64,000 nt of DNA, from the NCBI GenBank assembly GCA_964624235.1, contig CAZUXY010000003.1:45019-109018 (forward strand). The letters run 5' to 3'. Each line of letters begins with the position of its first letter. The first letter of the stretch is position 1. The translations under genes were made by a program, and so were the position numbers. This DNA is from CAZUXY01 sp964624235 (lineage in GTDB: Bacteria > Spirochaetota > UBA4802 > UBA5368). Of the stretch, positions 1 through 7,505 are shown in pieces. The notes under the pieces are model-generated. The model saw nothing but the letters and a program-made list of their open reading frames with translations. It did no database searches and had not been told where the DNA came from.

Positions 1-2869
1 AGCAGGTGAATACCACCCGCGATTCCTGCGCCTTGCGGCAGAACCGGCCGTTGAGCTCCTCCAGTATCTCCCCGGGGCCTATCTCGCGGTCGCGCAGCAG
101 CTCGTACTCGGTCATTATGTTGATGGTGTTCAGCGACGCCTTGATCCCGTGTCCCGTGGTATCGGCAAGGAACAGCCGTATACGGCCGGGGCTGTACTCG
201 TGCAGGTCGTAAACGTCTCCTCCCACCGTGTAGAGCGGCTCGTACAGCAGGGCGTAGTTCACCTGGGCGGTCCGCACCCGTTTCGACATCAGCCGGTCCA
301 GGAAGGCGCGGGTGAGGTTCAGATCCTGCGCGATTATACGCTCCCATTCGGTCATCCTGGTAATTGCCTCGTGCAGGGTCCTGCTGCGCTCCAGGGCGGT
401 CTGCTCTATGGCGCTCTTCTCGTGCGCCAGGTGTTCTTTCACCTTCATCTCGGTGTGTATGAAGTTCCGTATCACCAGCTGGTTCTCCACGCGGGCCAGC
501 AGTTCCTTGGCGCCGAAGGGCTTCATGATGTAATCGTTGCCGCCGAAACTGAACCCCTTCACCATGTCGTCCAGCCCGGTACGCGCCGTCACCATGATGA
601 TGGGGATGTAACGCTCGGGCATCTCTTCACGCACCTTCCGTGCCACCTCGTACCCGCTCATCCCCGGCAGCATGATGTCCAGCACCACCAGGTCGGGAGT
701 TTCCTTTCTGATCATTGCCAGCGCCGTCGGCCAGTCCATGGCGGTCTGCACACTGTATCCCCTGCCGGAAAGTATGTCGCCCGCGATCCGCAGGTTCACC
801 ACGTCGTCGTCCACCACCAGCAGGTACCCCGCCCCGGCCGCCGAAGCCGGCTCTACAGGCTTCAATTCTTTAAGAATGGTCTCCGCCGCTGGTTTCGGCG
901 CCTCACGTACCGGCACCCGCAGTCCTTCCGGCATCGCCGGCACCGGCGGCAGCCACACCGTGAATACGCTCCCCGCGCCGTATTCGCTCTGCACCCAGAT
1001 GTCGCCGCCGTGCAGCCCGGCCAGGTATTTCGATATCGCCAGCCCCAGGCCCGCCCCCCCGTGCTCCCGTGAATCCGTGGGGTCCAGTTGCACGTAGGGG
1101 TCCCATATATGCTGCACCCGGGACGGCTCAATGCCCCTCCCCGTGTCGCGCACGTTGATGGCCACGCCCCCGCGGTCCTCTTCGGCCCACACGGTGATCT
1201 CCCCCTTTTCGGTGAACTTCACCGCGTTCGAGAGCAGGTTCAACAGTATCTGCTCCAGGCGCTTGCGGTCGGCCGTCACCGGAGGGATATTCTCGCACGA
1301 CATGCACCGCAGTTCCAGGGGCTTATCGCCGCAAAGTCCCCGCGCCAGCGACACGGTCCCCTTGAGCAGATCATCCAGTCGTATCTCCTCGTAGAGCAGG
1401 TCCACGCGACCCGCCCTGAGCCTGCTGAAGTCCAGTATCCCCTCCACCAGCAGCGACAGCCGCCGGGCGCTGTGCCGCACCAGTTCCAGGTTTTCGGCGT
1501 GGCGCGGCGGCAGTTCCACCGCGGGGTCCTCAAGCACGCCTTCCGTGAGTCCCATGATGCCGTGCAGGGGCGTCTTCAGTTCGTGGGAGGTGGACGCCAG
1601 GAACTCGTCTTTCATTTTATCCAGCACCACCAGGCGCCGGTGGGCCTGTTCCAGGTCCCGGTGCACCTGGGCCTGGCGTGAGGCGAGGATGGCGGCAAAA
1701 ACCAGCGTCATTAAGAAAAAACCCTCAATGGTAAGCGGATCGCCCTGAATGACGTAAGTGAATACCAGTACACTGTAAATAACTGTAATGAGAATGATAA
1801 TCTGACCAATTAAAAAACGCCCTGCATAGAGCTTTTTCTGTCGCATGGCTACTAAGTTTAAATAAAGGATATAAAGGGGGACTAAGGCAGAGACTCCCAT
1901 AAAAGGGAAAAACAAATACTTTTCATTAAACGCCGTATATTTATCGCTTACGAAATCATAGAAAAGAAAAACAACAATAACTACTATTAAACCTTGCAAC
2001 GTCCATTTAATATAATTTCCCTTAAAACTGAAAAAATCAAAAATGAACTCAAGTAAGAATAACATGCATAATATACCGCCAAGATAGGAAAACAGACCAT
2101 AGACGATATAATGATCTAACAGAAAAAAGCCGATACCGCTGTACCCTATAATCCACAGGAACACAGCACCACACAGCAGGGCAAACGACCGGTACATCAG
2201 GTGCGCCCGGTGGTTGAAAAAATGCATCGTGAAATAAACGGCGAGAAACAAGGCGATAAAGGCCATTGACCCATACCACAACAGGAACCGGTGCCACCGC
2301 TTTCTCACCGTTTCCTCACCGCCCAGGTAAGCCGATGACGAGATAAAACCGCCTATACCGTTCAAGGAGCCCGCACGGATAGCGATTACGTTTTTACCTT
2401 TTTTTACTATACCCTCAGAAATACTGGTAAAACTGGGCATACCCATGGTGGGCGGTGAGCGGCCCTTTTCATCATAGGGACGGGTTTCCCGTATCAGTAT
2501 GCCGTTTACATAGATCTGAACCCCCCTGTTTGAAAGTGGCAGCATCAAACCCAGATTAAAGGGTTTTTCAATGTAGAAATGTAACCTGAACCAGCCGATT
2601 CCGTTGAATAGTCCATTTTTTGGATAACCATCCCATACGGTTTCAAGCGATGCAAGATTCCAGCCTGTTTCTTTCAGATCAGGATTCTTAAATGATATAT
2701 CATCTTTTAAATTGAAAAACCAACGTTGGTGAGTACGCACTTCATCCGCGGGGTTATTTATTAAGACTAATCCCTCCTCGTGCCCCGCAAAAAGTACAAA
2801 AGTATAAATAAAATGGAACAAAAATACTAAGGCAACGCGTATCAAGTAGTTGGTGAGCCTTTGAGGCAT
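1..2869 (-). CDS. 7TM-DISM hybrid histidine kinase with REC and PP2C/SpoIIE output domain (C-terminus cut by window edge)
   Basis: About 956 residues are visible in one uninterrupted minus frame; the C-terminus lies beyond base 1. In order: an N-terminal hydrophobic segment, a jelly-roll 7TMR-DISM extracellular domain (about 40-185), a seven-helix membrane block (about 190-385), a HisKA dimerisation region with H-box STSHELKTPLHG (phosphoacceptor His429), an HATPase with N-box LLSNAVKF and G-boxes DTGRGI and GAGLGLAISKYL (about 525-635), a receiver domain with acceptor Asp731 (VVLDIMLPGMSG) and KPFGAKEL, and a PP2C/SpoIIE-type phosphatase start (GGDVYDL, LADTTGHGIKAS). It should sense a ligand outside the membrane and signal through phosphorelay to a serine phosphatase, probably acting on an anti-sigma-factor antagonist. 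It begins 7 bases after the stop of the 74-aa gene and shares its transcript. Antisense frames here are G+C-rich shadows. Confidence 0.93.
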   Translation of the reverse strand, partial: MPQRLTNYLIRVALVFLFHFIYTFVLFAGHEEGLVLINNPADEVRTHQRWFFNLKDDISFKNPDLKETGWNLASLETVWDGYPKNGLFNGIGWFRLHFYIEKPFNLGLMLPLSNRGVQIYVNGILIRETRPYDEKGRSPPTMGMPSFTSISEGIVKKGKNVIAIRAGSLNGIGGFISSSAYLGGEETVRKRWHRFLLWYGSMAFIALFLAVYFTMHFFNHRAHLMYRSFALLCGAVFLWIIGYSGIGFFLLDHYIVYGLFSYLGGILCMLFLLEFIFDFFSFKGNYIKWTLQGLIVVIVVFLFYDFVSDKYTAFNEKYLFFPFMGVSALVPLYILYLNLVAMRQKKLYAGRFLIGQIIILITVIYSVLVFTYVIQGDPLTIEGFFLMTLVFAAILASRQAQVHRDLEQAHRRLVVLDKMKDEFLASTSHELKTPLHGIMGLTEGVLEDPAVELPPRHAENLELVRHSARRLSLLVEGILDFSRLRAGRVDLLYEEIRLDDLLKGTVSLARGLCGDKPLELRCMSCENIPPVTADRKRLEQILLNLLSNAVKFTEKGEITVWAEEDRGGVAINVRDTGRGIEPSRVQHIWDPYVQLDPTDSREHGGAGLGLAISKYLAGLHGGDIWVQSEYGAGSVFTVWLPPVPAMPEGLRVPVREAPKPAAETILKELKPVEPASAAGAGYLLVVDDDVVNLRIAGDILSGRGYSVQTAMDWPTALAMIRKETPDLVVLDIMLPGMSGYEVARKVREEMPERYIPIIMVTARTGLDDMVKGFSFGGNDYIMKPFGAKELLARVENQLVIRNFIHTEMKVKEHLAHEKSAIEQTALERSRTLHEAITRMTEWERIIAQDLNLTRAFLDRLMSKRVRTAQVNYALLYEPLYTVGGDVYDLHEYSPGRIRLFLADTTGHGIKASLNTINIMTEYELLRDREIGPGEILEELNGRFCRKAQESRVVFTC

Positions 2870-2876
2870 CGCAATA

Positions 2877-3101
2877 TTAATATGACGACATAAGAGCTTT
2901 ATCTGATACCGAAATGATCGAATCCTTGTTGCTCACCATCCTTTCACATTCCTGTAACGAGATGCCGGCATATCCCTTCTTCTGAAACCACGCTTCCAGT
3001 TCGGCGGCGCTGCTTTTTTTAAGTAGTGTTACAAACTCTTCCACCAGCGGTTTGTTGCCGCCCTGGGTACCTTTGGTGATGAAATCGATGATATCCGCCA
3101 T
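2877..3101 (-). CDS. Small acidic/helical protein, possibly Nif11-like; first gene of the kinase transcript
   Basis: A 74-aa cytosolic protein without signal peptide or membrane segment. The ATG is preceded by a strong ribosome binding site (CAGGAGG about 7 bases upstream) and by a good promoter, so it is a real gene. The middle part (about residues 19-55) is amphipathic and ends in a GYAGISLQECERM segment that loosely recalls the GY-x-IS-x-EE ending of Nif11-type leader domains; that resemblance is by eye and weak. It has no cysteine-rich or GG-cleavage core, which argues against a lanthipeptide precursor. Its position immediately ahead of the membrane sensor kinase suggests a partner or regulator of that kinase, but the function is unknown. 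Confidence 0.8.
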   Translation of the reverse strand: MADIIDFITKGTQGGNKPLVEEFVTLLKKSSAAELEAWFQKKGYAGISLQECERMVSNKDSIISVSDKALMSSY

Positions 3102-3137
3102 ACTATGGCCTCCTGTTGAATATGTTTATTACATAAT

Positions 3138-3167
3138 GTTATACAACACCGCATTGTAGTGTATAAC
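3138..3167. promoter_or_regulatory. Inverted repeat covering the -10 element: candidate operator
   Basis: GTTATACA at 3138-3145 is repeated inverted as TGTATAAC at 3160-3167, with a 14-base centre that contains the -10 hexamer (3153-3158). Extending inward, 10 of 12 positions per arm remain complementary. Position over the core promoter is typical of a repressor operator; the regulator is not identifiable here. Confidence 0.45.
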
Positions 3168-3181
3168 GTCAATTACGTCAA
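3153..3181 (-). promoter_or_regulatory. Sigma70-type promoter of the 74-aa gene and hybrid kinase
   Basis: Read on the minus strand: -35 TTGACG (3181-3176), 17-base spacer, -10 TACAAT (3158-3153). Both hexamers match consensus at five of six positions. The ATG of the 74-aa gene follows about 50 bases downstream with a strong Shine-Dalgarno. Confidence 0.65.
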
Positions 3182-3289
3182 ATTAATAATAACTGTATAA
3201 AAAAATTGTATTGTCAGCCGTCTAAACACCGGTATCATGGGATTCAGTCATCGATTGCCAATGACCATCACCGTCCACTTGATACTACT

Positions 3290-4339
3290 ATGACACCGGG
3301 ACCGCACACCACCGTCGCCGTCATCGGCGCCGGCCCCGCCGGGGCGCGCTGCGCCGAGTTGCTTGCCGCCGCGGGGTGCGAAACAGTCCTTTTCGACCAC
3401 CGGGCCCCCTGGGAAAAGCCCTGCGGGGGAATGCTCCGCAGCACCATGGAAGCTGATTTTCCTTTTTACTCCCACTACCCTTTCCGCACCAGGCGCTATA
3501 CGAGTATGTTGCATCTCTCGTCACGCCGCGAGTCGTATCTTTCAGACACGGGCAACTCCTTCGACGTGCTTTCCCGCAGGGACCTGGGCGATTTCATGCT
3601 GCGGCGCGCCGGGGAGGCGGGCGCCCGTTTCATCAACGAACAGGTGCGTGCGCTGGAACGCACGGGTGACATCTGGACGGTTACCACCGAGCATGGTATC
3701 CATACCGCGGCGCTCCTGGTAGGTGCCGACGGGTACCCCAGCATGGTACGGCGGGTTTTGAGCGCTCCCATGGAGAAGCGCGACCTTTACCTCTGCTGCG
3801 GGTACTTCGCCGAAGGCGTCGGCGAAGACCGGTGCATCGCGAAGTTTACCGACATCGAGGGGTATCTCTGGGTGGTTGCGAACAGGTCCCATTACAGCGC
3901 CGGCATACTGGCCCGCATGGACCGCATCCACGGCCGCGACCTGTACGCCCGCCTGGACGATTACCTTGCCGCGCATTACCCAGGCACGGTGAAACTGAAA
4001 AAATGGAGCGCGCTGCTCCCCTCGGCATCGTCACCCGGCTTTTTTGACCTGCCGGCCTGCGGCGATGCCTGGCTCCTCGCGGGAGACGCCGCCGGGCACG
4101 TGGATCCGATCACCGGCGAAGGCATTTACTACGCCCTCAGGGGCGGCGAACTGGCGGCCAGGGCGATACTCTCGGGCGATATAGGCGGTTACGACGCCCT
4201 CTGGCGGGAGGCTTACGGAGGGGAACTTAAAGAGAAGGCGGTGCATGTGGCGAACCTGGTCAGCATCTCTCGCGGCATGGGGCCCGAGGTCTACGGGGCC
4301 TTTCTGTACCGTTATTTCACCGGCGGGATTAACCGGTAA
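3290..4339 (+). CDS. Geranylgeranyl-reductase-family FAD-dependent oxidoreductase
   Basis: A 349-aa flavoprotein. The N-terminus has the Rossmann motif VIGAGPAGARCAELL (residues about 11-25), followed by the family signature KPCGGML near residue 45 and the FAD-binding GDAAGHVDPITGEGIYYA segment in the C-terminal third. These are the marks of the geranylgeranyl/digeranylgeranyl reductase family, which hydrogenates isoprenoid chains of quinones, lipids or pigments; the actual substrate cannot be read from sequence. I chose the ATG at 3290 because the Rossmann fold begins right after it; an in-frame TTG at 3206 would add 28 unlikely residues. No clear Shine-Dalgarno precedes it. Codons are strikingly G+C-rich, like the two genes that follow. 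It is divergent from the 74-aa gene. Confidence 0.85.
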   Translation: MTPGPHTTVAVIGAGPAGARCAELLAAAGCETVLFDHRAPWEKPCGGMLRSTMEADFPFYSHYPFRTRRYTSMLHLSSRRESYLSDTGNSFDVLSRRDLGDFMLRRAGEAGARFINEQVRALERTGDIWTVTTEHGIHTAALLVGADGYPSMVRRVLSAPMEKRDLYLCCGYFAEGVGEDRCIAKFTDIEGYLWVVANRSHYSAGILARMDRIHGRDLYARLDDYLAAHYPGTVKLKKWSALLPSASSPGFFDLPACGDAWLLAGDAAGHVDPITGEGIYYALRGGELAARAILSGDIGGYDALWREAYGGELKEKAVHVANLVSISRGMGPEVYGAFLYRYFTGGINR

Positions 4340-4464
4340 AAAATCCGCGCAGTAATCACCCTGTTTCTCCCCGTGTCTGTTATTAATTTGATCTTCCCTT
4401 GTGCCGTCTCAAAGAACAAAAAAAAGTAGCGTCTTCCCGCCCGGCCGGTACGAATAGTATAGTG

Positions 4465-6012
4465 ATGAGCGAAAGAAACCCGTCTTTCACCATAGAACCC
4501 TCGAAGAGCGGTCCTCCCACCCTGGCGGTACTCGCCGAAGGGAAAAAGGTCTACCTGCACAGCAGGGTCGATCCTTTGAAGGAGGGGGAATCGTTGCGGG
4601 GAAGGTTCGATCCCGGAAAGTACGACCTGCTGGTGGTGCTGGGCGTCGGCCTGGGATACCATCTCGCCCCGCTGGCGGAGCTTTCCGACCGCTACCGTCT
4701 CATTGTGCTCATCGACGCGCTGCCCGGTATGGAACGCACCCTGGCCCCCTCCGCGGCCGCGCTTGCCGATGATACGGAAAGGGTGCGCTTCCTCTGCGGG
4801 CTTTCCCCGTACGCCGCAGAACGCGAACTGGAACACCTGATCGACCTGGAGTCCGCCGGCGGGATACAGGTCGTGGAGCACCCGGCGTCGCTGCGCGCCT
4901 GCACCGTCTATTACGAAGACGTGAAGGCCCTGCTGGAACGCATCATCAACCGCAAGGCGGGCGAAAAGGCCACGGTGGGCGCCTTCGGGTTCCGTTACCT
5001 CATGAACATAGTGCGAAACCTTGCGCAGATAGGGTCGTTCCGCCCGGCCGCGCCGTTCTTCGGCGCTTTCGAGGGTTATCCCGCCCTGGTGCTCACGCCG
5101 GGTCCGTCGCTTGAAGAGCTCCTCCCTTTGGTCAGGGAGCGCCAGGGGAAGGTGTACATTGTGGCGGCCGACTCGGCGCTCCCGGTGCTTTCCCGATCGG
5201 GCATCACCGCCGATTTCACGGTCTCGATAGACCCCCAGGTGCACGTGCATGAACATTTCGCCCACGGCCGCCCGGGGCGCACGGTGCCGGTCTACGCCCT
5301 TCCGGTCCATCCCCTGCCGTTTCGCCGCTTCCCGGGACTGGTGTATCTCAACAGCCATCCCCTCTGCCAGCTTATCGAAGAGCGCCGTCCCGGCCTTTTC
5401 GGCTCGGCCAATTCAGCCACCGGTAACGTGGCCGGCGACGCGGTGATGCTGGCGCGACGGCTCGGATTCGCCCCCCTGGGGCTTGCCGGTTTCGATTTCA
5501 GCTTCCCGAGGTATTCCATCTACTGTCGTGGGAGCGCCTACCAGGAACGTTTCGCCTGTTACTTCCAGGAACGCTTCGCTCCCGTCGAGTCCAGGAATTT
5601 TTTATATGTACTGCGGTCCAGCCGCGGCCTGAGGCAGGGAGGCCTCCATACCCGGCATTCCTTTCTGCGCTACCGCGACGGCATAGGGCGGTTAATCGCG
5701 GATACGGGATCACACGTCCATTCCCTGACGTCCCGTGGCGTGCCGATGGAGGGGGTCCCCTTCGAAGACGCCGCGGACTTCCTCGGCGGATTAAAGGACA
5801 TGGTACCTTCGAAGGAGGAAGTGATAGGACAGCGCATGGCTGAAGTTCCGCTGCTGGATCGCGGCGGCATCACGAAGCCGGTCCTGTCCCTGCTCAATGA
5901 CGAGGAAATCCTGGGGCGGGTGCTTGCCGCGTCGCTCATGGCCGCACCTGATTCTCCCCGGTTCGTCCGCTCTGCGCAGAGGCTAAGGCGGCTGATAGAG
6001 CATTTTTTATAA
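4465..6012 (+). CDS. DUF115 / MptE-like protein (motility-associated factor family)
   Basis: A 515-aa protein. Central residues (about 205-275) carry the family hallmark PALVLTPGPSLEELLP and ADSALPVLSRSGITADF, then SIDPQ, as in 6-hydroxymethylpterin-pyrophosphokinase-MptE-like/DUF115 proteins. Bacterial members are often called motility-associated factors and are linked to flagellin glycosylation with nonulosonic acids; spirochaetes carry them too, and no flagellar gene is in view here. The N-terminal 200 residues form a Rossmann-like domain (GVGLGYHLAPLAE). The ATG at 4465 (or GTG at 4462) is preferred to a TTG at 4399. It lies 125 bases after the reductase and 34 before coaE, so a loose operon is possible. 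Whether it transfers sugar or pyrophosphate is not known. Confidence 0.8.
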   Translation: MSERNPSFTIEPSKSGPPTLAVLAEGKKVYLHSRVDPLKEGESLRGRFDPGKYDLLVVLGVGLGYHLAPLAELSDRYRLIVLIDALPGMERTLAPSAAALADDTERVRFLCGLSPYAAERELEHLIDLESAGGIQVVEHPASLRACTVYYEDVKALLERIINRKAGEKATVGAFGFRYLMNIVRNLAQIGSFRPAAPFFGAFEGYPALVLTPGPSLEELLPLVRERQGKVYIVAADSALPVLSRSGITADFTVSIDPQVHVHEHFAHGRPGRTVPVYALPVHPLPFRRFPGLVYLNSHPLCQLIEERRPGLFGSANSATGNVAGDAVMLARRLGFAPLGLAGFDFSFPRYSIYCRGSAYQERFACYFQERFAPVESRNFLYVLRSSRGLRQGGLHTRHSFLRYRDGIGRLIADTGSHVHSLTSRGVPMEGVPFEDAADFLGGLKDMVPSKEEVIGQRMAEVPLLDRGGITKPVLSLLNDEEILGRVLAASLMAAPDSPRFVRSAQRLRRLIEHFL

Positions 6013-6046
6013 AAAGCAATAAAGTACCGATATTCAGGAGGGCCGC

Positions 6047-6643
6047 ATGAAAATAGGGGTGACCGGCATTTTCGCGTCGGGAAAGGGCACGGTCTGTGCC
6101 ATGTTCGCGGAACTGGGCGCCGGGGTGATCGACACCGACATTTTGGCACGGGAGATAGTAGCGCCGGGTTCGGAGGGGCTCGGTCTATTGATGAAGGAGT
6201 TCGGCAGCGGCATTCTGACCGAAGACGGAACACTCGACCGGCGCAGCTTCGCCAATCTGGTGTTCAAAGACCCGTCGAAGGTGCGACGTCTGAACGAACT
6301 TACCCATCCGCTGATCTTAAAGAAGGCCATGGAAATCATCGCAGCCGATCCCGAGAGAATCTACATGGTCAACACCCCGCTGCTCTTCGAGAGCGGCTTC
6401 GACCGTCACATGGATAAAAACATCGTGGTGACGGCCGATCCCGAGGACGCCGTGAAGCGTGGAGTACGCCGTGACGGCATTTCCGCACAGGAGATCAGGG
6501 ACCGCCTGAACAACCAAATTTCGCTCAATGAAAAGGTAAAAAGGGCCGATTATGTAATAGATAATTCTGCAACCATCGAAAATACCAGAAGGCAGGTAGT
6601 GGAAATATGGAACATTTTAACGGCATCCCGCCCAAAGGGGTGA
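6047..6643 (+). CDS. coaE: Dephospho-CoA kinase
   Basis: A 198-aa P-loop kinase performing the last step of coenzyme A synthesis (ATP plus dephospho-CoA to CoA). The N-terminal MKIGVTGIFASGKGT is the Walker A loop in its CoaE form; DTDILAREIV follows (the dephospho-CoA-binding DAD-like segment), then LTHPLI and VNTPLLFESGFD, and the LID/adenine region with RRDGIS and DRLNNQ, ending YVIDNSA. Length matches the family (about 200). A strong ribosome binding site (AGGAGG) sits 5-6 bases before the ATG. The next gene starts 11 bases downstream. Confidence 0.95.
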   Translation: MKIGVTGIFASGKGTVCAMFAELGAGVIDTDILAREIVAPGSEGLGLLMKEFGSGILTEDGTLDRRSFANLVFKDPSKVRRLNELTHPLILKKAMEIIAADPERIYMVNTPLLFESGFDRHMDKNIVVTADPEDAVKRGVRRDGISAQEIRDRLNNQISLNEKVKRADYVIDNSATIENTRRQVVEIWNILTASRPKG

Positions 6644-6654
6644 AGGAAAAAAAC

Positions 6655-7404
6655 ATGTATGTGCTGCATCTGGACACCCCGAGGATAGTCATTCTCTGTT
6701 CCGTCATCATCGGCGTGATCGTCATCTCTTTTCTGCTGGGAATGAATCTTTTCAAGTCGACCGAAAAACCCGAGGACATGCTGGCCCAGAAGGACAAGCT
6801 CATGAACATCCCCCTTCCAAACGCGGGCCTGGACAATAAACCGGGCGTGCCCGGCGAAGACAACCTGTTGCCACCGCTGGACGAACCGGGCAAGAATACC
6901 GTTTCCAAAGACGATAAGAACGCCCTTCAGGATTCCAGGGAAAACCACATCGCTTCAATGGATAAAAACCCCGGGCGCGGCGATATACTGAACACGGACA
7001 ACATCAAGGACATTCTCCCTCCTGCCGACGAAAACAGGAAAGCATCGGCGGAGAACCCGGTGAAGAAAACCAGGAAGAGCGTTAACAAAAAGAACAAAAC
7101 AGCAAAGAAACAGCGCGTGGTCGAGGTCGCCGAAAAGGAAAAGTCAGATACCCACCGAAGGTCTATTAAAAACGGCTTTGCCGTACAGGTGGCCTCTTTC
7201 GACAGCAGGTCCAAGGCGGTAAGTGAGATCGGCCGACTCAAAAAACTGAGCTACGACGCCTATATAGATAAATCCGAGGTAAAGGGTAAGAATTACTACC
7301 GCGTACGCATTGGACCGATTGCGTCCAGGGCCAGGGCGGTTGAGCTTCTGAACGAGATCCAGGAAAACAACCGCTATGAGGGCAGCTATCTGGTGAAAGA
7401 GTAA
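6655..7404 (+). CDS. Membrane-anchored SPOR-domain protein
   Basis: A 249-aa bitopic protein: short cytoplasmic N-terminus, one transmembrane helix (about residues 8-30, IVILCSVIIGVIVISFLLG), a long charged Lys/Asp/Pro linker (31-170) including a KKTRKSVNKKNKTAKKQR basic patch, and a C-terminal SPOR domain (about 172-249; FAVQVASFDSRSKA, YYRVRIGPI). SPOR domains bind denuded septal peptidoglycan, so a role at the division site is expected. The ATG at 6655 has an AAGG-type ribosome binding site; an in-frame ATG at 6607 would overlap coaE and add 16 residues. It lies in the coaE operon and is followed by a strong terminator. Confidence 0.88.
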   Translation: MYVLHLDTPRIVILCSVIIGVIVISFLLGMNLFKSTEKPEDMLAQKDKLMNIPLPNAGLDNKPGVPGEDNLLPPLDEPGKNTVSKDDKNALQDSRENHIASMDKNPGRGDILNTDNIKDILPPADENRKASAENPVKKTRKSVNKKNKTAKKQRVVEVAEKEKSDTHRRSIKNGFAVQVASFDSRSKAVSEIGRLKKLSYDAYIDKSEVKGKNYYRVRIGPIASRARAVELLNEIQENNRYEGSYLVKE

Positions 7405-7445
7405 CAGACCGTTCCGCGGCCGGAAGGCCATATAGTTATAACCTG

Positions 7446-7476
7446 AAAGACCCTCCGTTCATGGGAGGGTCTTTTT
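7446..7476. terminator. Rho-independent terminator between the SPOR gene and gyrA
   Basis: Perfect 11-bp stem AAAGACCCTCC (7446-7456) with GGAGGGTCTTT (7464-7474), 7-base loop, then T residues through 7476. It terminates the plus-strand coaE/SPOR transcript; the stem would also form in the convergent gyrA transcript, though the U-tract on that side is weak. Confidence 0.9.
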
Positions 7477-7505
7477 GTTTCTGTTTTTTAAGATTAAAGG
7501 ATACT

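Noticed and set aside
149..1681. Long plus-strand reading frames in the G+C-rich left end
   Set aside because: They lie antisense to the intact kinase frame, which carries all the expected motifs; they are composition artefacts.
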